Shown here: piece after piece, positions 11,224 to 22,294 of the stretch
Position numbering within the stretch: the stretch's first letter is position 1
Layout of the letters: the number at the start of each line of letters is the position of its first letter
Source: Musa acuminata AAA Group
Lineage: Eukaryota > Streptophyta > Magnoliopsida > Zingiberales > Musaceae
Direction: 5' to 3'
Assembly (NCBI RefSeq): GCF_036884655.1
Contig: NC_088340.1
Coordinates: 30,070,001 to 30,134,000 of the forward strand
Length of the DNA: 64,000 nucleotides
Made by a program: the position numbers and the translations under genes
Notes under the pieces: model-generated
What the model was told of the DNA's origin: nothing
Databases searched by the model: none
Seen by the model: the letters and a program-made list of their open reading frames with translations, nothing else

Positions 11224-12430
11224 TGCTAGTCATAGGTGTCCTGCAAACCAATCACATGAGTGATAACACGTGTGACTTGACACAGTCTTTTTGCTTATTA
11301 TTATTATTTGATATTTTATCACTTTATTTTGCTTGTTGCTTGAATATATTGTGATATCTATGGATCTATGCAATGAGAATCAGATCATGATGAGATCACG
11401 ATAATGAGGCCGATTCGTCTTTAAAAATAGATCCTAAATAATCCAAGTCATAGGTTACTTGAGAGGGTCATCGAGATAACCGGATAGATTGGTGTACTAT
11501 ATATCTGTCCGTATGATGGATGCAATTGGTCTCATAGCTGCTCATGTAGGGACACTAGGGATACAATACAGTACCATACCCGGTATACGGTCTCTAGGAT
11601 ATTAGATGAATGAGGGACTATAGGTACACGGTACCTAAGGACAGATAGGTCCAATGCATTGGATTCCCCTGTATCATTTGGGGACTACGACGTAGTGGTC
11701 TAGTACGTCCGTAGTCGATGAGTCAAGTAAATTATTATGCAGATAATAATTCACTAAGCCAGAAGGAGTTCTGACAGGTATGACTCACGGCCAACTCGAT
11801 ATTGGGCCTAGAGGGTCACACACATATGGTAGACACTGCGATAAGTAGAGGTATGGGTATGAGATATCCGCCAGAGCCCTTATCTTATTAGATATCCAAT
11901 AAGTCCCTGAATTATTGGATAATGTGGATGAGATCCAATAAGAATCAATTAGAGATTATTGGATAGAGATCCACTAATCTAAGAGGCTTGGGTAGTTGGA
12001 TGGAGATCCAATACCCAATAAGGAAGGATCCATTAGGGTTAAGTTGACAAGGGACCTCTATAAATAGGAGAGAACCAATGGTTCATAGGCTAGAGCCTTT
12101 TTGAGTTGCCTCTTATATTCTCCTCCCATTCTTCTCCTCAGATAGCAGGCTTAGAGTTTTGAAGAGTATCAACGCAACCCTACTATATGGATCACCGTTA
12201 GAGAGGAGGACGCTTGACCTCATTCACTATCTCTTAGAGATTTGCAAGGATTCAGAGATATACGATCTCCCTAGGTAACACAATCTTTTATATACACAGT
12301 TTAAAGTTTCGTGGTTTTTGTATACCAATCCTCGCACGACGACGAACACATCTTTTGAAAATTGAGAATATTATTATTATTATTTTGTTCTTCCACTGCG
12401 CATGTGATTTCGCCCCTAGATTTCCCAAAA
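11224..12430 (+). repeat. N3 5' LTR
   Basis: This 1207-bp LTR starts TGCTAGTCATAGGTG and ends in TTTCCCAAAA, a mutated CA end directly before the primer-binding site. Compared with the N4b LTR it lacks an internal block of about 0.4 kb, with the join near 11568. It includes CCAATAAG-rich sequence and a TATA box at 12059. Confidence 0.85.
12059..12066 (+). promoter_or_regulatory. TATA box of the N3 LTR promoter
   Basis: CCTCTATAAATAGGAG is a strong TATA element about 370 bp before the LTR end. The same box is present on the minus strand in both N4b LTRs (CTATTTATAGAGG on plus). Confidence 0.65.
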
Positions 12431-12431
12431 G

Positions 12432-12443
12432 TGGTATCAGAGC
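12432..12443 (+). other. N3 primer-binding site (initiator tRNA-Met)
   Basis: TGGTATCAGAGC starts two bases after the LTR end. This is the usual complement of the plant initiator tRNA-Met 3' end and marks the start of the internal region. Confidence 0.85.
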
Positions 12444-13393
12444 TAGGTTGTTCGTGCGAAAGATTGGTTTTGAACTGCATGTGTTGTGTTTTGAAAAAGT
12501 TTTTGACGTCAAAATCATTGACGCAAAAGCAAAAAAGGACAACAACTGTTGCTGCCCTCGATGATGGCAGCTTCCTACCATTTGCATGCGTGTAGTCGCC
12601 TGTAGTGGCAGCCCACAAGGGTGGCAGCCGTAGGCAGGTAACACAGCATCAGCATATGCGCAGGCGCTACGCTTGCAGTAGTTGGCGGCCTGCAGGTGGT
12701 GGGGGCCTGGCAACCCACGGGCGCAACCCACGGGCATAATGCCTGTAGGGGCGACACCGCCCGCGGGTGACCTACTCGTAGGGGCGAGCCGCGTGTGGGC
12801 GGCTTGTTCGCAAGGGCGACACTTGCGGGCGGCACAACGCCCGCAAGAGGGGGCAAAAATCACAAGCGCGGTGCCTGCGGGCACTACACCCAAGGGGGCA
12901 GCACCACTCGTAGGGGCACCCGCTCGCGGGGGTGCCCACCTGCAAGGGTGGCGCCGCCCGTAGGTGCGACCGGTGCCTCCGCCCCCTGCCGTAGAGGGCC
13001 GTCGTTGGCAAGATGGCGGTGACCGCAACAAGCAGCAGGAATGGGGAGGGTTAGGGTTTTGGGCAAGAAGATAATTTTACCCCTATGAATTTGAGAAATT
13101 CCAATCCTATCCTATTGTCCAAATTACCAAAATGCCCCTCATAATTCAAAAAAACCCCTACATGTCCTTGATTTCAAAAAATATTAATTAATTAAAATAT
13201 TTAATTGATTATTATTATTATTATTATTATTATTATCTAGTAGTCCTACATAGTAATATTTACATGTGATGTATGATATGCAGACGGATGATCATGAACC
13301 ATGTGATATGTTTGTACTTGTGATTATTATTATTAGGGCTTGTGAGCCTCCATTTTATTTCTTGTTTATTGTCGGGCCTGTCTACCTATGATT
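12444..13393 (+). other. N3 untranslated leader, first part, with a GC-rich block
   Basis: No gag lies here. The central part (about 12545-13010) is very GC-rich and made of degenerate repeats such as GCCCGCGGG and CGCAAGGG. A (TTA)n stretch at about 13210-13240 follows. The matching, reverse-oriented block in N4b is at 45230-45770. The leader is interrupted by N4a at 13394. Confidence 0.75.
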
Positions 13394-14742
13394 TGTTGAA
13401 TCTCGGATTTTGATGATGAAACCAATTGATAATTTTATGATCTAATATGCGTTTTGAGTGACGTAGGACTAGCTTCAATCAGATGTTAGGACGGGGTTAA
13501 ACATATCAAAAGATTAGACGCCGAGCTAGAGGATCGATCGACGTGTCGGCAGAAGGCTTCATGCCATGAATTCGGGCATTGGGCCGAAGGATCGGATATT
13601 ACGCTAAGGAGATCGAAAGTTACGAGTGTCAACATGTCGATTGGGCAATACGCCAAAGGAGAAGACGATGCGACGAAGGATCGAACAAAGCACCGGAAGA
13701 ATCAATGACATGTCAAATAACATATGATTCATGCTTTGTAATAATTTGTCTAGATCGAGTTAGTTCAGGTCGTAATTGGGTTGGTTTAGAATGTAATTAA
13801 GCTAACTTAATTAGGGGCCAACTAGAACCGAATTGGGGCTATTTTGGGCTAAGAGAAAGGCCCATTCATTGACCCAAAAGTTGGGACAGGCGATGGCACC
13901 ATTAGTCCAAGCGGTGGCACCGCTAAAGGCTCAGTCTCCGAGACACAGTCTCCAAGACTATGTCAAGCGGTAGTACTACCAGACTGGGCGATGATACTAC
14001 CTAGTGTCAGATGGTGGTACTGCTAGTCTGGGCGTTGGTACTACCTAGACACAGTCTACCAAGCGGTGGTACAACCAGACTAGGTGGTAATACCGCCCAG
14101 TGTTAGTGCTATAGGTGGTGGTACTGGCCAACATAGGCAGTGGTACCACTAGTACCCGGGATGAGACCTTTTTTTGCTCAATTTTGAAGTCATTTGGGGT
14201 CTATAAATATCCCATCTATTCCTACATGGAGTAGCAAGAATGGAGCATGAAATTAAGTTGAAAAAGGGAGAAAGAATACTTGAGAAAAATTGGGAAACTC
14301 TCTTAGGATTTAGGATCACTTCTTCAAGTTCGTCAAAAGAGAGAAGTGAGGTATAAGAAAGAGAGGCTTGTAAAGGTTGTCTCCTAAATCCATGAAAAGG
14401 AGAAAGAATGTAAAAGGGTAGTTGATCTTCACCCATTGAAGGAAGATCGGTAGTGGAAGTTAGTAGCCTCGAGTGAAGAGGAATCAGGAGTTGATATAGG
14501 TCACGATAACCAAACTACTATAGAAATCTGGTTTACATTTCTATTTTGCTCTTTCCTTTCATTGCAAACTGCTTTACTTTCACTATGCTTACATATGCTT
14601 TCAAGTTAAACATATTTCCTATACGGGTTTGTCAAAATAATTTTATCAAACGAGATTTTTGACTCGATGTGATTTTTATCACTGCACTAATTTACCCTCC
14701 CCCCCCCCCCCCCACTCTCTCAGTGCCGACTTGATCCTAACA
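13394..14742 (+). repeat. N4a 5' LTR
   Basis: This 1349-bp LTR starts TGTTGAATCTCGG and ends GATCCTAACA. It has the palindrome cluster at 13895-14160, a TATA box (CTATAAATATCCC at 14202-14209) and a poly-C run at about 14697-14713 shortly before the end. Confidence 0.88.
13895..14160. repeat. GGTACC-type palindrome cluster in the N4a 5' LTR
   Basis: About ten imperfect palindromes of the type GCGGTGGTACCACC, mixed with GGTGATACTACC variants, sit just upstream of the TATA box. Confidence 0.8.
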
Positions 14743-14744
14743 GT

Positions 14745-14757
14745 TGGTATCAGAGTC
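14745..14757 (+). other. N4a primer-binding site
   Basis: TGGTATCAGAGTC follows the LTR end after a two-base spacer. It matches the initiator tRNA-Met type with one change at the end. Confidence 0.8.
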
Positions 14758-14791
14758 ACGTTTTTCTCATTTGGTTTAACACTTAAGAGAA

Positions 14792-15746
14792 ATAGCTTTT
14801 TTCGGCTTTCAAGAAGGTCATTCTATCATTCGTCCTCCTATGTTTAATTGGATGAACTACACATATTGAAAAACTCAAATGAGAGTTTTCTTATTTTTTT
14901 TGAACTTTGATTTATGGAATATCATTGAATTTGGTTTTCAAACCATCTATAAACCTATGAATGAATGGAATGACTTTGAGAAAAAATCGTTTCTTTAAAT
15001 GTGAAAGCTATGAATGCTTTATTTTACGCTTTGAGTAAAAACCAGTTTTAATCATATTTCGACTTGTGAAACTGCATAAGATATTTGGCACACTCTTGAA
15101 ATCACACATAAAGGTATTAGTAGAGTTAAAGATTCGAAAATTAATCTTTTGATGCATGATTTTGAATTGTTTCGTATGAAGCCAAGCGAAACTATTGTTG
15201 ACATGTACAACCATTTTACGGATACCGTCAATAGTTTAAAAGCTCTTGATAAATATTTTTTGAATCTTGAACTTGTGAATAAAGTTTTACATTCTCTTCC
15301 TAAAAACTGGGATTCAAAAGTAACAATAATACAAGAGGCAAAAAGACTTAAATAAGTTTCCACTTAAAGAACTTATTGGGTCATTAAAGACCTATAAAAT
15401 GACGTACAAAGCATACGAAAAACTTGAGAACAACCTTCCAAAGAACAGGAAGGACTTGACACTTAGAACAAAAGTAGACTACTTGAGCGAAAGCTTAAGT
15501 GATGATGACATAGAACTCCTCATAAGTAAATTTATAAAATTTATAAAACATGAAAATAAGAATAAAAATAAACTTAAAAAGAAAAAGTTGCGAAAGAATA
15601 AGAAAGTATTCAAAGTGGCTTGGAACGAATCGAGCTCATCCAAAGACGAGAAGCAAACCGACAAAGATAAGGTGAAGAACTACTCCTTAATGACTTTCAA
15701 CGACGAGGTAACCAAAACCTCCTTAGTTTAATATGAAATTATTTGA
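14792..15746 (+). pseudogene. N4a gag remnant
   Basis: This is a Ty1/copia Gag (UBN2-like) in broken frames. The initiation codon has become ATA (14792), aligned with the ATG of the N4c gag. Recognisable pieces are HDFELFRMKPSETIVDMYN and LHSLPKNWDSKVTIIQEAKR (15149-15355), then ENNLPKNRKDLTLRTKVDY and the SLMTFNDEV end (15399-15731). A one-base frameshift lies near 15350. It ends in the same L-V-x-YEI stop region as the other gag-only copies. It has no zinc knuckle and nothing of pol follows. Confidence 0.75.
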
Positions 15747-17099
15747 TGTATTTCATAAGTTGTTTTTAAATTAGAATATAAAATGTAAAAAAATAAATAA
15801 AAGGGGATCATGCTTTCCTTTCTAGTGTTTAAAAAAAAGTTAAAAATTTTGAGCATGACATTGCATGTTAACTCCTAGCACTAAGCAATAAGAATTAGAT
15901 TCACTTAAAAAGAAAAATACATTACTACAACAAACAAAATGATGTTGATTGAAAATGCCTTATGTTCAATGAAATTATACTTGATGTTTTAATGAAGTTA
16001 TGATGATTTGAAACCATATATTTTGGAATTATGTGTTGCATTTTTTGATCTTGATGATAAATCTTGCTCTTTCAGTTTTTAATGATGATGCATGTTTTGT
16101 TTGGGATTAAAAAAAAAAGGACATGCTTGTATGAAATCAAATCACTTAAATTGAAACAAAAAGTGGAGAATGCATATTTCTTGAAAATATCTCTAAAGCT
16201 TTTCGATTTTTTTTCAACAAAGTGATTCTTAGTGATGAATCTATCTTATATTATCTCCTAAATTATGAAAATGATTTTGATAATTTATCAATTTGAATGT
16301 TTTGAAAATAAATGTTTGTATCATATTTGATGATTTTATATTTTGAAACTATACATGATGAGTTAAAGTAATAATGGTTGGAATGCATAAATTGATAATC
16401 TTTTTGCCACATGAATCATGATTCCTTCACTTGATACTCTAAATTTTTATGATTCATGATGAATTCAGATATTATACATGAATCATGTTCTCGTGTGAAT
16501 CTATCTATGTTACCTTCATTGAATTTTTCGAAAAGTGATTTTGATGATGATTTTGGATCTATTTTCATATGACTCATTTTACTAATGAGATGAAATATCA
16601 AACTAAATCATTTATCATATTTATGATGTGATATATTCAATATGAAACATCTTTCTTAATGCATGTATGATTCACTCTTTTAAGAGAATATTTATCAAAT
16701 CATGATAAGTTGATATTTTCTTTATATGAATCAATATTTTTTATTGTTATCCTATAATTCTACTTGCTAAATATTAAAAAGAAGCATTATTGAAATCATG
16801 ATCTTAAATTTTTGGAATCAAAACTTGATATTTTCCTTATGTGAATCAAGATCCCTCACTTTTTATTCTAGAATGATTTTTTAAATTTTATTAAAAAAAA
16901 TATTTATCAAAATGAATCATGTCTTTTGGTATTCACATGATCTTATCTTTCATGATATAATTTTTTTTGTATAATTCCTTGTGTTCATAAAGTATATCTC
17001 TTCATCAATTTTTTCTTGATATCTTCCATGTGATAACTTAAATATTTACACCTTTGTGCTATTCCCCTCTTTTTGCCTATGATAAAGGGGGAGAAAGAA

Positions 17100-17680
17100 T
17101 TGCTAGTATGCACATATCAAGAAAAGCATATTGCTAGCTTGTAAAGAAAGGCAAAACTTTCAAGATTGCATATATGAAGGGAGATAGTCCTGCTAGCTTG
17201 TGCATCACAAAAATTAGCAAAAAAGTGCTAACTTGCATATTGTAAAGAGAATCAAAAAGTTGCTATCTCAAGAGAAGCAAAAACTTTGCTACACTTCACA
17301 TCTCAAAAAACTTCTAGCTTACAAATTCTAAAATGGTGTGAAATTTGCTAGTTTGTATATTCTAAAATGATGTAAAATATGCTAGCTTACATGATGTAAA
17401 ATTTATATTTTTTTTTCAAAAACTTGCTAGCTTGAACATTGTAAAGAAAAGAAAAATTGCTAGCTTGTATGTTCTAAAGTAATGAAAAATTCACTAACTT
17501 GCATGTTCAAAAATGATATAAAAATTACTAAATTTGCTAGCTTGAACATTGCAAAGGAAGCAAAAATTGCTAGCTTTCACTTCTCAAAAGAGAAGAAAGA
17601 ACTCACTAGCTTGCATGTTTCAAAGTGATGAAAAAATTTGCTAAATCGCTAAGCTTGCATATCTCTAAATCTTGAAAGTT
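17100..17680 (+). repeat. Degenerate CTAGC/TTGCA repeat region of N4a
   Basis: More than a dozen irregular units are built on TTGCTAGCTTGCA followed by ATTxTAAA and AAAGxxAAAAA words, with a spacing of about 35-50 bp. It is AT-rich with no start codon context. Confidence 0.8.
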
Positions 17681-17889
17681 ACACTCCTCTTTTTTGTTGA
17701 TGACAAAGGGGGAGAAGGTATGATGATTATCATGCATAGAATGATGTACTTGGATATTTTGATTATGTATGATTTTATGATGACATGTTGCTTGGATTCT
17801 TAATTTATGTCTAAATTTATATTTCTATCAATATGATATATTGATGGGGGAGTTTAGTTAAACTCCATCATCAATTGGTTGTCATCATC

Positions 17890-17903
17890 AAAAAGGGAGA
17901 GAT
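17890..17903 (+). other. N4a polypurine tract before the 3' LTR
   Basis: AAAAAGGGAGAGAT abuts the TG of the 3' LTR and primes plus-strand synthesis in this class of element. Confidence 0.8.
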
Positions 17904-18534
17904 TGTTGAATCTCAAATTTTGATGATGAAACCAATTGATAATGTTATAATCTAATCTATGTTTTGAGTGACGTAGGACTAGCTTCGATCAGGAGAGGCA
18001 AATTGATTAAAGTATGAGGAATCAGATGTTGGGCCGGAGTTAAACATGTCAGAAGATTGGACATCGAGTCGGAGGATCGATCGATATATTGGTAGAAGGC
18101 TTTGTGCCATGAATTTGGGCATCAGGCCGAAAGATTGGACATTACACTAAGGAGATCGGAAGTTGTAGGTGTCAATATGTCGATTGGGCAATACGCCGAA
18201 GGAGAGGACGATGCGCCGAAGGATCGGACGAAGTGCTAGAAGAACCAATGACATACCAGACAACACATGATTCATGCTTTGTAATAATTTGTCTAGATCG
18301 AGTTAGTTTATGTTGTAATTGTAATTGTGTTGGTTTAAAATATAATTAATCTAACTCAATTAGGGGTCAACTAGGCTCGAATTGGGGCTGGTTTGGGCTA
18401 AGAGAAAGGCCCATTCAGTGACCCAAAAGTTGGGTCAAGCGGTGGCACCGCTAAAGGCTCAATCTCCAAGACTATGTCAGGCGGTGGTACCACTAGTCTG
18501 GGTGATAGTATCGCCCAGGCACAATCTCCCAAGC
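17904..18534 (+). repeat. N4a 3' LTR, first part
   Basis: It matches 13394 onward of the 5' LTR (TGTTGAATCTCAAATTTTGATG) and stops at CTCCCAAGC, where N5a is inserted. It resumes at 32154 with AAGCGGTGGTACC. The 5' LTR has the uninterrupted sequence at about 14060. Confidence 0.85.
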
Positions 18535-19261
18535 TATCACGAATAGTCATCACGCGCCCACAATAACTCTATTCAACGAACCATTCATCATTTGTGTTTA
18601 CATGTACAGCTACGTGGCAACATGTTTTGCCTTGGTTTTATGTCCTTTTGCTTGTAAAAATATAATTTCGAATAAGTTGCAGTACTACAGTGTGACCGCT
18701 TACCGAACTGAGTAAAACAGCCCAAAACAGCTCTGTTTTCGCGTGCCACGGGCAGTTTTCTGCAGCCCGCTACTGCACGTGAAATGTTAGCCATCTTAGC
18801 ACCCTAGAACCACCCAGGTGGCACCATGGGGAATGGAGCTTCGGTATAGTGTCGGGCGTTGAACAATCTTTCGTAAGTTCGCACGTTACCTTGACGGGAC
18901 TTGTTGTTATGCTCGGCACCCAGTGAGCAGTTGTTTGTGGACTTGTAGCTATTCGTTCAACCTTCTAAAGTCCTTGTTTTCCTCCTCTCCCTCTTCTCTC
19001 TTGTGCACGCATGGTGCTCGCTGAATTGCTTGTAAAGCTTCCCCTTTTTGAGAGATGTCAGGACTTGTCCATCGCTCATTCTTCGAACTAATCAACTTTC
19101 TCTTTTACAGGTCCTTCGGGACCTGCGAGAGGTTGCAAGTGAGTTGATCTTTGTGGATGCATATCGCAAGGGCAAGACGCAACTTAGGCAACACAAGCTA
19201 AGTTCGCATCTTTGTCGCAAGGGTGCCTCACGATTTAGGCAATTCTAGCTATACCATGACA
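18535..19261 (+). repeat. N5a 5' LTR
   Basis: It starts TATCACGAATAGTC (TG mutated to TA compared with the 3' copy) and ends ACCATGACA. The primer-binding site TGGTATCAAAGCGGG starts at 19265. Confidence 0.85.
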
Positions 19262-19322
19262 TTGTGGTATCAAAGCGGGCAAGCAATTCGAGCAGGCAGT
19301 GAAGGAACATCGTATTTTCACC

Positions 19323-20307
19323 ATGGCAAAGCATCATGACGAATCAAGCAAGATGGGGCAAGCCAGACCCTTGCCCCAAGCAGCTGCAGGTGGGTTACAA
19401 GTGCATACTCGCTCTTATGCTGTTGGAGTCGCTCAAGTGTATACTCGCTCTCATGCTGTTGGAGCCGCTCAGGAGGAGTGCGACAGCAAACATGATGAGC
19501 GAGAAGTTGGCTACTCTTCATGAGCAGAGGAGGCACAATCTAGAGTGCCAACCGGGAAGAAGAGCCATAAGGAGAGACTCACAATAGCGGAAACCCACTT
19601 GGATGTTCTTGAAGCGAGCTTGGAGGAACTCTAATATGGCCAACGAAGGCTTGTTGGGGTAGAGAGCTCGCAAGAAGAAGCAGAGTCCCGGATCAACAAG
19701 GTTGAGGCCCTAGTCGACCGATTATCAGATGACACCAAAGATTCTGTGCAACACCTGCAAGAAGTCATGGCAGAACTCACTTCAGGGTGACTATGCTCAT
19801 GATGGCACTAAATGCGGGAGGAAGCAACACTCGAATTACACCAGCACAAAACTTGAGAACAACCTGAGCCGCATTGTTATGGAGGTGCCCAAGATGCCAA
19901 AGAGCTTGAGAATTTTCTGTTCGACATGGAACAATACTTTCAAGCTACGAGGTCTGATTCTAAAGAAACCAAAGTTTCTATAGCAACCATGTATCTAAAT
20001 GGAGATGCAAAACTTTGGTGGCGAACCTAATGGGAGGAGATCCAACAAGGTTGGCATCGAGTTGACACATGGGAGGACTTGAAGTGGGAGTTGAGAACTC
20101 AGTTCCTACTGGAGAACACAGAGTTCGTTGCAAGAAGGAAGTTGAGACAACTCTACTAAAATACTTCCATTCGAGACTACGTGATGCTAATGCTGGACAT
20201 ACAAGACATGTCTGAGAAGGATAAGCTATTTAGCTTCCTCGATGGTTTGAAGCCATGGGCTCAACAAGAACTACATTGAAGGAATATCACCAATGTGATC
20301 GGGGCAA
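19323..20307 (+). pseudogene. N5a gag remnant
   Basis: The ATG is at 19323 (MAKHHDESSKM). Several frames are needed to read the region, which includes a retrotransposon capsid-type segment near 19900-20280 (DAKLWWRT, WEDLKWELRTQFL, RDYVMLML, FLDGLKPWAQQEL). Stops within it are mostly TAA or TGA at former Q, R or W codons. Confidence 0.7.
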
Positions 20308-21274
20308 TTGCTGCCTCAGAAAGGCTCACCGACTTTATTTCATTTGAAGACTCAGGAAAAAGGGCCAAGCCTGAAAGGCAAGGCCTCAAAACATAGCGGA
20401 TGCTTCTTGTACGGAGGGCCGCATATGGTGAGAGAGAGCCCACAAAAACAAGCACTCAATGCTTTAATAGTTTCCATCCATCACCCCCGATCGGAGAAAG
20501 GCAAGGCTGTCGCTCTTAGTTCGAGGAGTTCTGAATCCAGCAGCGATAATAAAGAGTCGCAAGGACCCCGGATGGGAGCAATGCATTTGTTGAATGCGAT
20601 GCGGGGTCAAGTGGGGCAGAACACGAAGACAAGGCTACAAAAAGTAGGAAGTGGTGAGTTGATGTACGTAGACATAAAGCTCAATGGCCAAACGACTCAT
20701 GCAATGGTGGACATGGGCGCTACCCACAACTTTATTATCGATCGAGAAGCAAAGCGACTTGGGCTGATCTTGGAGAAGAGCCCAAGTCAAATGAAGGCGG
20801 TGAACTCGAAGGCCAAATGAATCTCCGGGGTGGCAAAGTGAGTTCCCATCAAGATCAGAACATGGAGCAAGAGCACAAACATGATGGCGGTGCCATTGGA
20901 TGACTTCCAAGTGATTCTTGGAATGGAGTTCATGCACGCGGCAAAGTTGGTGCTAATGTTGTTCCTAAACTCTCTATATATGATGGGAGATGACGACCCT
21001 TGTGTGGTTCTCGTCTTTCAGAAAGGAACTAGGGAACCCCAACATATATCAGCATTACAACTGAAGAAAAGGGTACGAAAAGGCAAACTAACATTTGTGG
21101 CTGCTATGAAGCTAGAGCCACTCGACGAGAAGGTCATTCATGAACCTGCTATGGTGGTGAACATCCTAAAGGTGTTCACGGATGTTATGCCACCCGAGTT
21201 GCCGAAGACTCTACCGCCACGCAGAGGCGTAGATAACCACATCGAGCTAAAGCCAAGAGTGAAGCCCCAGTGAG
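20308..21274 (+). pseudogene. N5a aspartic protease region
   Basis: The frame 20308-20820 carries DIKLNGQTTHAMVDMGATHN. This is the retroviral-type protease active site, with the usual DTGA/DSGA changed to DMGA. The frame 20881-21273 continues with AVPLDDFQVILGMEFM, the second part of the protease fold. A TGA at 20818 interrupts the two. Confidence 0.75.
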
Positions 21275-22294
21275 ACCACCCTACCGCATGCCCCCTCCAG
21301 AGTTGGTAGAGCTCAGAAAGCAGTTAGGTGAACTACTAAGCGGTGGTCTCATATGTAGTTCTAAAACACCATTCAGAGCTCCAGTTCTCTTCCAGAAGAA
21401 GCAAGATGGGGGCCTCCAACTATGCATCGATTACCAAGCCCTCAACAAAGTGACGGTGAAGAACACGTATCCCATCCTACTCATCGTAGACTTGTTTGAC
21501 CAATTGGGCAAAGCTAAGTATTTATCAAAACTCGCCTTCGGTCGGGGTATTGGCAGGTACGCATTGCTGAAGGCGACGAAGTGAAAGCTTCCTGTGTGAC
21601 CAGGTATGGAGCGTTTGAGTTCTTGGTGATGCCTTTCAGCTTAACCAACGCTCCGGCCATATTCTGCACTCTCATGAACCAGCTATTCAAAGAGTTTTTG
21701 GATAAGTTCGTGGTCGTCTACTTGGACGATATCATCATCTATAGTTAAACGCTCGAGGAGCATGTCAAGCACCTTCGGACAATTTTCAAGGTTCTTAGGG
21801 AGAACACTTTGTTCGTGAAAACAGAGAAATGCTATTTTGCTCAAATGGAGATCTTATTCTTAGGGCATCGAATCGGTGATGGCTCCATTCAAATGGACAA
21901 ATTGAAGGTGCAAGTAGTTAAGGAATGGCAAACCCCAAAGAAGGTGCTAGAGTTGAGATCCTTCCTTGGTTTCGTCAACTACTATCAATGCTTCATAGTA
22001 GGGTATTCGAAGCGTTCAACTCCACTAATGGAGTTGCTAAAGAAGGAGCAGTCTTAGAGGTGGTCTGATAAATATGAAATTGCATTCAAAGATCTAAAGG
22101 CTGCTGTGTTGGAAGAACTAGAGCTCAAATTGCCAAACTATAGGGAGCCCTAGAAGTCCATGCAGATGCTTCATATTTCGCTATTGGGGGAGTACTCATG
22201 TAGGAGGGTCATCCGGTGGCCTATGAGAGCCGCAAACTCAATGAGATCAAGCGACGGTATCCGGTGCATGAGAAGGAGATGATAGGGGTGATCC
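21270..22294 (+). pseudogene. N5a reverse transcriptase and start of RNase H
   Basis: RT motifs appear in order: FRAPVLFQKKQDGGLQLCID, YQALNKVTVKNTYP, then in a second frame [18 protein letters not shown] and the catalytic YLDD at 21719-21730. EILFLGHRIGDGSIQMDK and SFLGFVNYYQCF follow. RNase H begins near 22150 (HADASYFAIGGVLM, YPVHEKEMIGVI) and is cut by N6 at 22294. RNase H resumes at 28975 and the joined sequence reads GVIHCL, so the interruption is exact apart from the TSD. Confidence 0.82.

Larger units (their letters stand above)
15747..17903 (+). other. N4a internal 3' region, non-coding
   Basis: It is AT-rich (about 15747-17080), then has a polypurine tract (17084-17099), the CTAGC repeat block (17100-17680), a second polypurine tract (17704-17716), and the last tract AAAAAGGGAGAGAT (17890-17903) against the 3' LTR. 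I found no open frame with a pol motif. Confidence 0.75.

Noticed and set aside
12288..13031. A 247-codon open frame on the minus strand (and several on plus) in the GC-rich leader of N3
   Set aside because: It lies across the LTR, primer-binding site and leader of N3, antisense to the element. The protein is low-complexity and the matching block in N4b does not conserve it.
17100..17680. CTAGC repeat block considered as a CRISPR-like or satellite array
   Set aside because: Units are irregular in length and sequence, there are no constant repeats with unique spacers, and the context is the 3' region of a plant retrotransposon.
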